Shown piece by piece: positions 14,860 to 22,806 of a stretch of 64,000 bases of DNA; position 1 is the first letter of the stretch; every line of letters starts with the position of its first letter. The notes beneath the pieces are model-generated. The model did not search any database. It was given only the letters and a program-made list of their open reading frames with translations, and was not told the DNA's origin. A program made the translations under genes and the position numbers. The DNA is from Streptomyces sp. S.PB5 (lineage in GTDB: Bacteria > Actinomycetota > Actinomycetes > Streptomycetales > Streptomycetaceae). The DNA lies in assembly GCF_030403745.1 (NCBI RefSeq), contig NZ_JAQMWP010000011.1:62001-126000 (forward strand). The letters run 5' to 3'.

Positions 14860-15231
14860 ATGCCCGACACCGTTCACGCCCTGCTCGTCGCCACCGATGG
14901 CACGATCACCGACCTGCACCTGAACGCCACCGAGGCCGCCCAGCTCGCGCAGATCCGACAGGCGCTCGGCGACTACGCCGAGGCCCTGCGCTACGTACGC
15001 CGACCGGACGGCTCGCACACCGTCGCCCTCGCCGCAGAAACCCGCGACGGTCAGCCCCCGAACCTGTACGCGGCCATCGCCTTGTACTTCCATCTCGACG
15101 AGAGCCTGATCGCCGACATTCAAGGCCCCGTGATCTTCGCGGGCTTCAACCGGCAAGGCGCACTGACCAGCCTGACCGAGGACGCCGTGCACACCATCCG
15201 CACCGCCTCCGTCATCCCCACCGCCCGCTGA
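14860..15231 (+). CDS. Small hypothetical protein
   Basis: The protein has 123 residues. ATG 14860 follows AGAAAGG. The sequence (HALLVATDGTITDLHLNATE, then LYAAIALYFHLDESLIADI) is a compact alpha/beta domain with no known motif. It is the first gene of the operon that contains the ParB-like protein. Confidence 0.65.
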   Translation: MPDTVHALLVATDGTITDLHLNATEAAQLAQIRQALGDYAEALRYVRRPDGSHTVALAAETRDGQPPNLYAAIALYFHLDESLIADIQGPVIFAGFNRQGALTSLTEDAVHTIRTASVIPTAR

Positions 15232-15293
15232 ATCCCGGCACGGCAGTCCTCAACTCCCTTTACCTGAACACTTCTTGGAGCAGGAGCACTCTC

Positions 15294-15920
15294 TTGAGCA
15301 GCACAACCATCGCCGAGCCCGATGCCGCAGACCTCACCAAAGCGGAGTCGGCGGACTCCGAGGCACCGGAGCCGGCCGTGCTCAGCGAGGCCGACCTCTA
15401 CCTGATGGGCAAGCCCATCGCCGAGGCCCTCGCCGACGGGTGGCACGAGGACCATGAGGACCACCCGGCAGGCTTCGCGGACAGGTCGATCCGCCTCGTC
15501 CACCCCGACGGCCGGTCCATCGGCATCCGTCACCTGTGGCAGGGCCGGGCCGTGCAGACCTTCGCCGTCGGCGGCCCCGCCCCCGAGCAGACGGCAGGCT
15601 CCGACGGTGCGGCCAGTGAGAACACCCGGCTGCCCAAGGGGGTGCGGTACAGCACCGGGGTCCGCTTCACCACGGCCTCGCCGCTGGAGGAGATCCTCAC
15701 CGCGATCCGCACAGTGCTGCTGCCCGCCTTCGACGGGACTCGGCTGCGCCTGCGCGCCGACGGCATGCCGATCCCTCCCGCCGTCCAGCCTCCGGCCGAG
15801 GGCGCCGCCGACTCCACGGACGCGCCCGCCGCGAAGGCGAAGGCCAAGCCGAAGGGCACGGCACGCCGCTCTACTTCGGCCAAGCGCACGACCAGGCGCC
15901 GCACTCCGGCAGCTGCCTGA
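15294..15920 (+). CDS. Hypothetical protein with a basic Lys/Arg/Ala tail
   Basis: The protein has 208 residues. TTG 15294 is the best start, because GGAGCAGGAG lies seven bases upstream and no ATG or GTG is suitably placed. Residues 38-90 (LYLMGKPIAEALADGWHEDH, then SIRLVHPDGRSIGIRHLWQG) form one domain. A second segment carries RYSTGVRFTTASPLEEILTA. The last 35 residues are histone-tail-like (KAKAKPKG, RRSTSAKR), suggesting DNA binding. Its position directly before the ParB-like gene fits a nucleoprotein role. Confidence 0.6.
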   Translation: MSSTTIAEPDAADLTKAESADSEAPEPAVLSEADLYLMGKPIAEALADGWHEDHEDHPAGFADRSIRLVHPDGRSIGIRHLWQGRAVQTFAVGGPAPEQTAGSDGAASENTRLPKGVRYSTGVRFTTASPLEEILTAIRTVLLPAFDGTRLRLRADGMPIPPAVQPPAEGAADSTDAPAAKAKAKPKGTARRSTSAKRTTRRRTPAAA

Positions 15921-15941
15921 GCCCGACCCCGCACCACTCCA

Positions 15942-15969
15942 GGCGGGCGCACTTGATCTCGCGCCCGCC
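15942..15969 (+). other. 9-bp hairpin upstream of the ParB-like gene
   Basis: GGCGGGCGC (15942-15950) pairs with GCGCCCGCC (15961-15969), 24 bases before ATG 15993. Confidence 0.5.
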
Positions 15970-15992
15970 CCATCACTTGAAGGACCGCCACC

Positions 15993-17615
15993 ATGAGCAC
16001 CACCACCGACGTACGCCCGGAAGCCGTCGAGGGATTCGCCGGCCGCTTCGTCTGGGTCGATCCCCACGACCTTGTTGTCGACCCGTACAACCACCGCAAG
16101 GACCGCGCCGACACGGACGGCGAGGACACCACCCAGCCCGACCCTGAACTCCAGGCCAGCGTCGATGAACTCGGTGTCCTCACCCCGCTCGTGCTGCGCC
16201 CGCAGGAAGGCGAGAACGAAGGGAAACTCGGGATCATCTTCGGCCAGCGCCGCAACAACGCCGCCCTGGCTGCCGCGAAGAAGACCCGGGCGAAGAAGAA
16301 GCCCTACCGGCTCGTTCCCGCGATCGTCCGAGACGACCTTGCAGGGGTCGATGACGCGGCACTGACGGTGTCGTTCATCGAGAACAAGCACCGCCGCCAG
16401 GCCACCGTCCGCGACGACATCGAAGCCGCCCGGCAGCTCTCCCTCATGAACATCCCCAAGGCCCGCAAGATGCGCAACGCGCGCGCCATAGGCTTCAAGC
16501 CCGCCGAGATCGGGGCTGCCAGCAAGGCCGCCCAACTCTCCGACACGTCGCTGGCCGAGGCGATCGAGGAAGACTTCAACCTCATCGAACTGGCCGAGTT
16601 CCAGGAAGTCGAGAGCGTCCACGACGCCCTGTGGACCCTGACGCGGGCCAAGGTGCGTGACCAGCGGGAGAACAACACCAAGCGCGGCCACTGGAAGCAC
16701 GCCCTGGCCGGCCTGCGCGCCGAGAAGGAACTCACCGACAAGTGCGCCCAGCAGGCCGCCGAGCTGACCGCCGCGGAGGTCACGGTCGTCGACTGGCGCT
16801 GGAGCTGGTCCGCTACCAGCACGAGGCCGCTCACCGACCTCCTCACCGATGACGGCGCCCCGCAGACCTCGCAGACCCACCACGCCTGCCCCGGTCACGC
16901 GGCGTGCGTCTCCCCGAACGACGCCGAGGTCATCTGGCTGTGCACCGCCTGGCACCGCCACGGCCACCCGCTCACCGCCGAGGCCGCCCAGAAGGACACC
17001 GCCCAGGCAGGCCCGGACAAGGAAGCGGCCACAGCGGAGCGGCGTCTGGTCATCGCGAACAACAAGGCGTGGAGGCAGGCCCGCGAAGTCCGCGCGGACT
17101 TCATCAAGGACCTGTGCCAGCAGCCCGAGGCGAGCCCGCGCGTGTGGCCGCTGATCCTCTCGATGATCACCGGCACCAGCTACGCGTACGAGAACTACGT
17201 CGGCCGCAAGAGGACCGACCTGACCGCACGCTTCCTCGGCGTCGAGGACCCCAACGAGGGCAACAGTCAGTGGACTCGGGTGGGCGACCCGTTCGGTGCC
17301 GTCATCGCACGCACCAGCCCGGCACGCTCCTGGAGGGTCCTGCTCGCCCATGTCGCTGGCGCCTACGAGGTGGAGCGCATGTACGACGCCGCCTGGCGCA
17401 ACCGCATCAACGAGGAGACCGTCGCGTGGCTGACGTTCCTGCAAGCGGAGGGCTACGCGCTGAGCACCGTCGAAGCGGAGACCTTGGCCAAGGGCCTGGC
17501 CCAGCAGGAGGAAGAGAAGGCGGGCGCTCGGGGAGACGACGAGCCGGAGCAGAACGAGGGCACCGAGGACCTTGAGGACAGCCAGGAGCACGAGCCGGTT
17601 GCGGCCGCAGCCTGA
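15993..17615 (+). CDS. ParB-like nuclease-domain protein
   Basis: The protein has 540 residues with GAAGGA before the ATG. Residues 20-130 hold the ParB N-terminal domain: DLVVDPYNHRKDR, LQASVDELGVLTPLVLRPQ, then the GIIFGQRRNNAAL loop that matches the family's GERRxxA nucleotide-binding motif. A helical region follows (ENKHRRQATVRDDIEAARQL) like the ParB HTH. The C-terminal half is unassigned and ends acidic. No ParA is nearby and no parS is evident, so plasmid partition is not demonstrated. Similar ParB-fold proteins act as CTP switches or as partners of PAPS-reductase-like proteins (IbrB with IbrA), which is relevant because a DndC homologue lies 2.2 kb downstream. Confidence 0.8.
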   Translation: MSTTTDVRPEAVEGFAGRFVWVDPHDLVVDPYNHRKDRADTDGEDTTQPDPELQASVDELGVLTPLVLRPQEGENEGKLGIIFGQRRNNAALAAAKKTRAKKKPYRLVPAIVRDDLAGVDDAALTVSFIENKHRRQATVRDDIEAARQLSLMNIPKARKMRNARAIGFKPAEIGAASKAAQLSDTSLAEAIEEDFNLIELAEFQEVESVHDALWTLTRAKVRDQRENNTKRGHWKHALAGLRAEKELTDKCAQQAAELTAAEVTVVDWRWSWSATSTRPLTDLLTDDGAPQTSQTHHACPGHAACVSPNDAEVIWLCTAWHRHGHPLTAEAAQKDTAQAGPDKEAATAERRLVIANNKAWRQAREVRADFIKDLCQQPEASPRVWPLILSMITGTSYAYENYVGRKRTDLTARFLGVEDPNEGNSQWTRVGDPFGAVIARTSPARSWRVLLAHVAGAYEVERMYDAAWRNRINEETVAWLTFLQAEGYALSTVEAETLAKGLAQQEEEKAGARGDDEPEQNEGTEDLEDSQEHEPVAAAA

Positions 17616-17623
17616 CCTCCTCC

Positions 17624-17657
17624 GGCGGGAGGCCCGCTCCCCTTCGGGCCTCCCGCC
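17624..17657 (+). terminator. Strong hairpin after the ParB-like gene
   Basis: A perfect 13-bp stem (GGCGGGAGGCCCG / CGGGCCTCCCGCC) with an 8-base loop starts nine bases after the stop. It is probably a terminator or partial terminator within operon 6, since the next gene starts at 17692 with no visible promoter. Confidence 0.75.
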
Positions 17658-17691
17658 TGCCTCCAATCCACCGCTTCGAAGGAACCGCTCA

Positions 17692-18294
17692 ATGCGCACT
17701 GCTCGCTCCGCGCTCGACTACGCCCGCATCCTTGCTGCACTGCTGGGACCCGACTGGACAGCAGACAGCTGCGGGCACAGCGACCTCGCCCTCCTCAACA
17801 GCCCTGCCATGTCACTGGAAGTCGCCACCGCGCCGCCCGTACGCGCGTCCGGCGCCGTCAAGGTCTCCCTGTCTCATACGCACGCCTTCGTCTGGCCACG
17901 CCGCAGCGACCACCGCCACGACGTGACCGGCACGATCAAAGATCCGCAGGCCGTCGCCGACGCCATCCTCACCACGGGCCTGCCCGCGTGGACCAGGCTC
18001 CTCGCCGACCTCAGCGTGCGCACCGACCGTACGCGCAACGCACTCAAGGCGTTCATGACCATGGCCGAGCAACTGGCCGGCCCCGAAGCGCAGGTGGCCT
18101 ACGGGTCCGTGCCCGGCGTCGCAGATCTGCGCTGGCCCGGCGGCAGGTCCACCATCCGCGCCGACGACGAAGGCGGCATCCGCATCGCCCACCTCGACCT
18201 GTCCGACCTGACGGCCAGCACCTTCGTGAACGTGCTCCGCACCGTGACCGGCACCGAAGTCCTCGTCCCCTCTGCCAACTCCACCGCTTCCTGA
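17692..18294 (+). CDS. Hypothetical protein, possible paralogue of the 11063 product
   Basis: The protein has 200 residues. ATG 17692 follows GAAGGAA. The opening ARILAALLGPDWTA and the closing LSDLTASTFVNVLRTV resemble the layout of the 264-residue protein at 11063. The middle is beta-rich (GAVKVSLSHTHAFVWPRR). No active-site motif is seen. Confidence 0.6.
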   Translation: MRTARSALDYARILAALLGPDWTADSCGHSDLALLNSPAMSLEVATAPPVRASGAVKVSLSHTHAFVWPRRSDHRHDVTGTIKDPQAVADAILTTGLPAWTRLLADLSVRTDRTRNALKAFMTMAEQLAGPEAQVAYGSVPGVADLRWPGGRSTIRADDEGGIRIAHLDLSDLTASTFVNVLRTVTGTEVLVPSANSTAS

Positions 18295-18310
18295 TCGGCG
18301 CAAGACACCC

Positions 18311-19126
18311 ATGAAGATCAACCGCCGCAAGGCCACCTGGTACCCGAAAGTCTCCAAGCACCTGTCGCAGGCCGTCACGACCAGCGGCGCCTGGACCGTA
18401 CGTGCCGAAGGGGACGATCTGATCCCCACCGAGTTCGCCCAGCGCAACCCGCACATCGTCGCCCCCCTGCCCGACGAGCAGGATTACGTACGCTTCCTGC
18501 GTCTGCACACCGTCCACGACGGCCGCGAACTGATCACCGAGATGACGCCCGGCTACGCCGAGGACCTCGGATACGTGCTCATCGACAAGGGTGCGCGGAC
18601 CAGGGTGGCCAACTATGAACAGCAGGACGGCTTCACCACCGACCGAGAGTCATGGGAGGCGGCGGTCGCCTCGCACAAGAGGGCACAGACCGCTGCCGTC
18701 GACCGGGCAGTGGAACTGATCCAGATGGTGTGGCCCGCACTGCAGGTCCGCTACGGCAAGATCCTCAGCTTCGACAGCGAGGTGCTCGGCCACTGGTACA
18801 TCGTGGTCGACGACCAGGGGACGACCGCGAGGGTCGAAGCCGCACGGGTGCCGGGCCGCGCGTGGGGCACGTTCGTCGAGGCGGCTATGGACCGCAACTG
18901 GTTTCAGAAGGGGCGCTTCCACGGCGCCGAGGACTGGGCACGGGCCAGGCCGGGGCACTACGAGGCGAAGTCGCTGGGGGCCCAGTACAGCGACCGCCTT
19001 CATGTCGGCGCTGACGGGCAGGCCGTCGAGCTCGTTCTGTACAGCAGCGAGGTCCGCAAGGTCGCCCGAGGGCTCGCTCTGATGCTCGCCATCATCGAGC
19101 GGTACGCGCGTAGTACAGAGACCTGA
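18311..19126 (+). CDS. Hypothetical protein
   Basis: The protein has 271 residues and an ATG start. The N-terminus is basic (KINRRKATWYPKVSKHLSQA). A central helix-rich stretch has VDRAVELIQMVWPALQVRYG, and the C-terminal part is beta-rich (VGADGQAVELVLYSSEVRKV). No family is recognised. It is the last gene before promoter copy 7. Confidence 0.6.
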   Translation: MKINRRKATWYPKVSKHLSQAVTTSGAWTVRAEGDDLIPTEFAQRNPHIVAPLPDEQDYVRFLRLHTVHDGRELITEMTPGYAEDLGYVLIDKGARTRVANYEQQDGFTTDRESWEAAVASHKRAQTAAVDRAVELIQMVWPALQVRYGKILSFDSEVLGHWYIVVDDQGTTARVEAARVPGRAWGTFVEAAMDRNWFQKGRFHGAEDWARARPGHYEAKSLGAQYSDRLHVGADGQAVELVLYSSEVRKVARGLALMLAIIERYARSTET

Positions 19127-19166
19127 GGGAAGCTGCACCCACCCCCTGTGACCTGCACAAACAGAC

Positions 19167-19194
19167 TTGACCCTCTCCTCATCAATAGTAGAAT
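19167..19194 (+). promoter_or_regulatory. Repeated promoter, copy 7
   Basis: TTGACC (19167-19172), 16 bases, TAGAAT (19189-19194). CCCTCTCCTC (19171-19180) and GAGGAGAGGG (19204-19213) form a perfect 10-bp inverted repeat around the core, the longest of the seven. It heads the dndC operon. Confidence 0.85.
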
Positions 19195-19299
19195 TAACTC
19201 TACGAGGAGAGGGGAGCAGCACCCTGACCCCAGCAACACCACGCCCAACAACGGCGCCTACGACCACCCACCCTGCACATGCACCACCAAGGACACTTC

Positions 19300-19776
19300 G
19301 TGCAACCCGTCACCTGGCTCAGGCCTGAATTCCAAGGCCGCGAAGATGAGTTGATAACGCTCTCCGCCGCAGCCAACCTCGTCGGCATTTCCCGCTCCGC
19401 TGTCAGCAACTGGGCCAAACGACACGAGAACTTCCCTCCCCTCGCCCTCCTGACCGGCCCACCAACCAAGCAGATCAAGTGGGTTGTGCGTGAAGAGTTC
19501 CTCGACTTCGCCCGCACCCAACTCAGCAAGCCGCGCGGCGGCCGCAGGACCCCCACGGTCCAGCGACCCACCATCACCCTCCGCGCGAACGAAGTCAGCC
19601 ACTACACACAGCAAGTCAAGCGCCTCGCCGACCTCATCGCCCGATACAAGCAGGCCCTGGCCGGTACCGAAGCGCGCCTTCGCACCGCCCGACAACGGCT
19701 CAAAAAGGCAGAGGCACAACTGAACGCCGAACTCGCCGCAGCAAAACAGCACTCCACCGACCACTCACAGAAATAG
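19300..19776 (+). CDS. HTH plus coiled-coil protein
   Basis: The protein has 158 residues. GTG 19300 is preferred because AAGGA lies seven bases upstream; ATG 19279 has no such site. The N-terminal module (ITLSAAANLVGISRSAVSNW, then IKWVVREEFLDFA) matches the two repeats of the protein at 1100. The C-terminal half is a coiled coil (QQVKRLADLIARYKQALAG through QRLKKAEAQLNAELAA). The architecture is like KfrA-type plasmid regulators or small terminase-like DNA-binding proteins. It is the first gene after promoter copy 7 and might regulate the dndC operon. Confidence 0.65.
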   Translation: MQPVTWLRPEFQGREDELITLSAAANLVGISRSAVSNWAKRHENFPPLALLTGPPTKQIKWVVREEFLDFARTQLSKPRGGRRTPTVQRPTITLRANEVSHYTQQVKRLADLIARYKQALAGTEARLRTARQRLKKAEAQLNAELAAAKQHSTDHSQK

Positions 19777-19814
19777 CCCGGCCATATCCGCAGGCAGCTA
19801 AGAGAGGAGCCGTC

Positions 19815-21290
19815 ATCACCACCACGCCCCAGCCGCTGCCCCTGCTCGACCCCCCTGCCCACCACCGCAACCTCCATGCCGTACTCCGCGAACTCCTCCC
19901 CGAGATACGCGACTTGTACCTGGCCGACCAGGTTCCCTGGGTGATCGGTTACAGCGGCGGCAAGGACTCCACCCTCACCACAGCCCTCGTGTGGATGGCC
20001 CTCGCCGGCCTCACTCCCAAGCAGCGCACCACCGTGCACGTCATCTCGACCGACACCCTGGTCGAGAACCCCGTCATCGCCGGCTGGGTGCAACGCTCCT
20101 TGACCTCCATGCGCACCGCCGCGGCCGAACAGGCCCTGCCCATCGAAGTCCACCGCCTCACCCCGAAAGTCGCCGACACCTTCTGGGTCAACCTGATCGG
20201 CAACGGCTACGCCGCACCCAGGCCCCGGTTCAGGTGGTGCACGGAGCGGCCCAAGATCCGGCCCTCCAACGACTTCATCCACTCCGTCGTCGACGAGCAC
20301 GGTCAAGCAATCCTAGTTCTGGGCACCCGCAAACCCGAGAGCACCGCCCGCGCGCTGACCATGGCCAAGCACGAGAAGGGCCGCGTACGCGATCGACTCA
20401 GCCCCAACGGCTCACTGCCCAACTCCCTCGTCTACACGCCGATTGAAGACCTGAGCACCGACGAGGTGTGGACGCTGCTCATGCAGTACCCCAACCCGTG
20501 GGGGCACTCCCACAAAGAGCTGCTTGCCCTGTACCGCGGCGCGTCCGAGGACAACGAATGCCCCCTCGTCGTCGACACCACCACCCCGTCCTGCGGCACC
20601 AGCCGCTTCGGCTGCTGGACCTGCACCATGGTCCAGCAGGACAAGAGCATGCAGGCCATGATCCTCAATGAGGCCGAATACGACTGGATGCAGCCCCTGC
20701 TCGACCTGCGCAACGCCCTCGACGTCCAGGACGACAGGCACCTGCGCGACTTCCGCCGCATGAACGGCAGCCTCCTCATCCACCGCGATCGTCTCGTCCA
20801 CGGCCCCTACACCCAGCAGGCACGCGAGGACTGGCTTCGCAGGCTCCTCCGTGCCCAAACCTGGGTCCGCGCCAACGGCCCAGACCACGTCCGGGACTTG
20901 ACGCTCATCACCGTCGATGAGCTGCACGAGATACGCCGCATCTGGGTCTTCACGAAGCACGAGGTCGAGGACACCCTCCCCTCCATCTACCAGGACGCGA
21001 CCGGTGAGCCATTCCCCGGCAAGCAGTTCGACGACATGGTCACCATCAACCGCGACATGATCGGCGTCCTCCGCGACGTCTGCGGCGACGATGAGCAGCA
21101 GTTTCTGACCCTGCGCGCCCTGCTTGCCACCGAACGCACCTACCGCACGGCGGGCCGCCGCGCAGGCCTCTTCGACGCGCTCACCAAAGTCCTCGGCCAC
21201 CACTTCGACAACGAGGACGAAGCCCTCAACTACGCCCTGTGGCAGCGCGAGATGAACGGCCAGGACCCCGACCAGCGCGCCCTCTTCTGA
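19815..21290 (+). CDS. dndC: DndC-family DNA phosphorothioation sulfurtransferase (PAPS-reductase fold), apparent ATC start
   Basis: The protein has about 491 residues. Family motifs are clear: the PP-loop GYSGGKDST, the RWCTERPKI cysteine motif, LVLGTRKPESTARAL, and the double-cysteine CGTSRFGCWTC with DKSMQAMI. DndC uses ATP and sulfur from a cysteine desulfurase to help place phosphorothioates in the DNA backbone. The first usable standard codon in frame is TTG 19914. It would cut the conserved helix before the PP-loop, while the frame is open back to GAGGAG at 19804-19809, five bases before ATC 19815. No dndB, dndD, dndE or dndA is adjacent, so the protein may act in a different modification system or with a host desulfurase. 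Confidence 0.85.
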   Translation: MTTTPQPLPLLDPPAHHRNLHAVLRELLPEIRDLYLADQVPWVIGYSGGKDSTLTTALVWMALAGLTPKQRTTVHVISTDTLVENPVIAGWVQRSLTSMRTAAAEQALPIEVHRLTPKVADTFWVNLIGNGYAAPRPRFRWCTERPKIRPSNDFIHSVVDEHGQAILVLGTRKPESTARALTMAKHEKGRVRDRLSPNGSLPNSLVYTPIEDLSTDEVWTLLMQYPNPWGHSHKELLALYRGASEDNECPLVVDTTTPSCGTSRFGCWTCTMVQQDKSMQAMILNEAEYDWMQPLLDLRNALDVQDDRHLRDFRRMNGSLLIHRDRLVHGPYTQQAREDWLRRLLRAQTWVRANGPDHVRDLTLITVDELHEIRRIWVFTKHEVEDTLPSIYQDATGEPFPGKQFDDMVTINRDMIGVLRDVCGDDEQQFLTLRALLATERTYRTAGRRAGLFDALTKVLGHHFDNEDEALNYALWQREMNGQDPDQRALF

Positions 21291-21343
21291 TCTTCACCAT
21301 CCATCACCTGCCCGCCCAGCAGCCCACACCGAAACGAACCTTC

Positions 21344-21679
21344 GTGAACACCACCGTGCCGAACGGCTTCATCGTCACCGTCGAACAGACCCCGACCATC
21401 CCCGCCACCGCCCTGAAGGAAGGCGACACCTTCGCCCTCGTCGGCAACGACAGCCCGCTGACCATCCGCGCGAAGCAGCGTCACCTACAGCCTCTGTGGC
21501 TCCTCGACCTCGAAGGCCACGACTCGCCGATCACCCTTCGCGACGACGAGCCGATACGCCCACTGCGCATGCTGCGCGCCTTCGACCTCGCCTGCCAGCT
21601 CTGCACCCGCACCCGCCGACACGTGCTCGACCTCCCCGTCCACGGCATCCCGCAGACCTGGGTCTGCGACCAGCACTAG
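21344..21679 (+). CDS. Small protein with C-terminal zinc-ribbon-like cysteines
   Basis: The protein has 111 residues. GTG 21344 is the likely start, though its ribosome site is weak. The N-terminal part is beta-rich (GFIVTVEQTPTIPATALKEG). The end carries CQLC and VCDQH separated by about 20 residues, a plausible zinc site. It follows dndC in the same operon. Function unknown. Confidence 0.6.
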   Translation: MNTTVPNGFIVTVEQTPTIPATALKEGDTFALVGNDSPLTIRAKQRHLQPLWLLDLEGHDSPITLRDDEPIRPLRMLRAFDLACQLCTRTRRHVLDLPVHGIPQTWVCDQH

Positions 21680-21735
21680 CCGTACCGGACCCCCCGTCAG
21701 CCTGCCAAGCCTGCACGTCTCAAGGACCCACGACC

Positions 21736-22776
21736 ATGCCCACCAGCGACCGCACCATACGCGTCGGCACCATCGACGTCACCGTTCGCACCAGCAACAG
21801 AACCACGCTGACCGTCGCCGTCACCCGCAGCGGCAACATCATCGTCCGAGGCCCGCACTCCACCACCGACACCGAGGCCACCGCCCTCGTCACACGACGC
21901 CGTTCATGGATCTACCGCCAACTCGCGCACCTCGCCGAGACCGCACCCGACAACCCCCTCAAGGAACTGGTCGCCGGCGCGGGATTCGATGTTCTCGGAC
22001 GACCGCACCGCCTGCGAATCGTCCCCGACGACACCCAGGGTGAGCCGCTCATCCAGCAGTCGAGCACTCCATCCGGCAGTTGGCTCCACCTACGACGCAG
22101 CACAATGCTCAAGATGGACGAAGCACGTCAAAGCATCATCTATCTGTACGCCAAAACTGGTCGCGAATGGCTGAAAAACGATCAGCCGCAAACCGTCACA
22201 TACAGATCGAATTGCCGCCTACCGGTCACCTTCTCCACCCGCATGCGCTCCAACTGGACCCTCAACCACCCAACCCGCGGACTCACCCTGCACTGGGCCA
22301 CAGCACAACTCCCGCCCACACTCCTCCGCGAACTCATCCACCGCGCCCTGAACCTCCACACCATCGCCCCCAGCCGCGACCTCAACAACGCCCTCCGCAC
22401 CCTCTGGCTCGGTCGACTCTCCACCCCCACCAGCACCGTCGACCCGCGAATCCACCTCAACCCGGCACCCACAGACCGCTGCCCAGATTGCTCCGCCCCA
22501 CCGGGCACCCTGCACGCCGACCGATGCGACATCGCACGCTGCGCCATCACCGGCTTCCAACGCGCCCACTGCCACCCCGGCAACACCTGCAACACCGTCT
22601 GGACCGGCGAACTCCCCGGCGAGCCCGAATGCACCGAGTACGGCTACTACTGCCGCCCCACCCCAGACGGCTACGAGCCCTGCAACGCCGACGACCCCGA
22701 CGCCATGCACGACTTCAACCGGCTCTACCGCGAATGCCGCTGGAACCCCTCAACCCAGCGCATGACCCTGCCCTGA
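21736..22776 (+). CDS. YgjP/DUF45-like protein with degenerate metallopeptidase motif and a Cys-rich C-terminal domain
   Basis: The protein has 346 residues with AAGGA before ATG 21736. The N-terminal half follows the YgjP (M48-related) layout: a beta sheet, then TRRRSWIYRQLAHL, then FDVLGRPHRLRIV. At the usual HExxH position it reads LRELIHRALNLH, so the first metal-binding His is Arg. From about residue 245 a separate domain begins CPDCSAPPGTLHADRCDIARC and continues with Cys-rich segments to LNRLYRECRWNP. From memory, this domain is common in Streptomyces accessory proteins. The enzyme is probably inactive as a peptidase, or the fold has a new role. Confidence 0.65.
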   Translation: MPTSDRTIRVGTIDVTVRTSNRTTLTVAVTRSGNIIVRGPHSTTDTEATALVTRRRSWIYRQLAHLAETAPDNPLKELVAGAGFDVLGRPHRLRIVPDDTQGEPLIQQSSTPSGSWLHLRRSTMLKMDEARQSIIYLYAKTGREWLKNDQPQTVTYRSNCRLPVTFSTRMRSNWTLNHPTRGLTLHWATAQLPPTLLRELIHRALNLHTIAPSRDLNNALRTLWLGRLSTPTSTVDPRIHLNPAPTDRCPDCSAPPGTLHADRCDIARCAITGFQRAHCHPGNTCNTVWTGELPGEPECTEYGYYCRPTPDGYEPCNADDPDAMHDFNRLYRECRWNPSTQRMTLP

Positions 22777-22806
22777 CCACCCCCACGACAAGGACGAACT
22801 CTCCCC

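Noticed and set aside
15120..15192. Minus-strand small frames overlapping gene 14860 as toxin-antitoxin genes
   Set aside because: No ribosome site or recognisable toxin motif; consistent with random open frames in high-GC DNA.
15993..17615. ParB-like gene as proof of a plasmid partition locus
   Set aside because: No ParA gene is adjacent and no parS-like palindromes were seen; ParB-fold proteins have other roles.
15120..17699. An 859-codon minus-strand frame
   Set aside because: It is the antisense of the ParB-like and neighbouring genes. Its translation is Gly/Leu/Val/Arg-rich with no domain, while the + strand shows conserved motifs.
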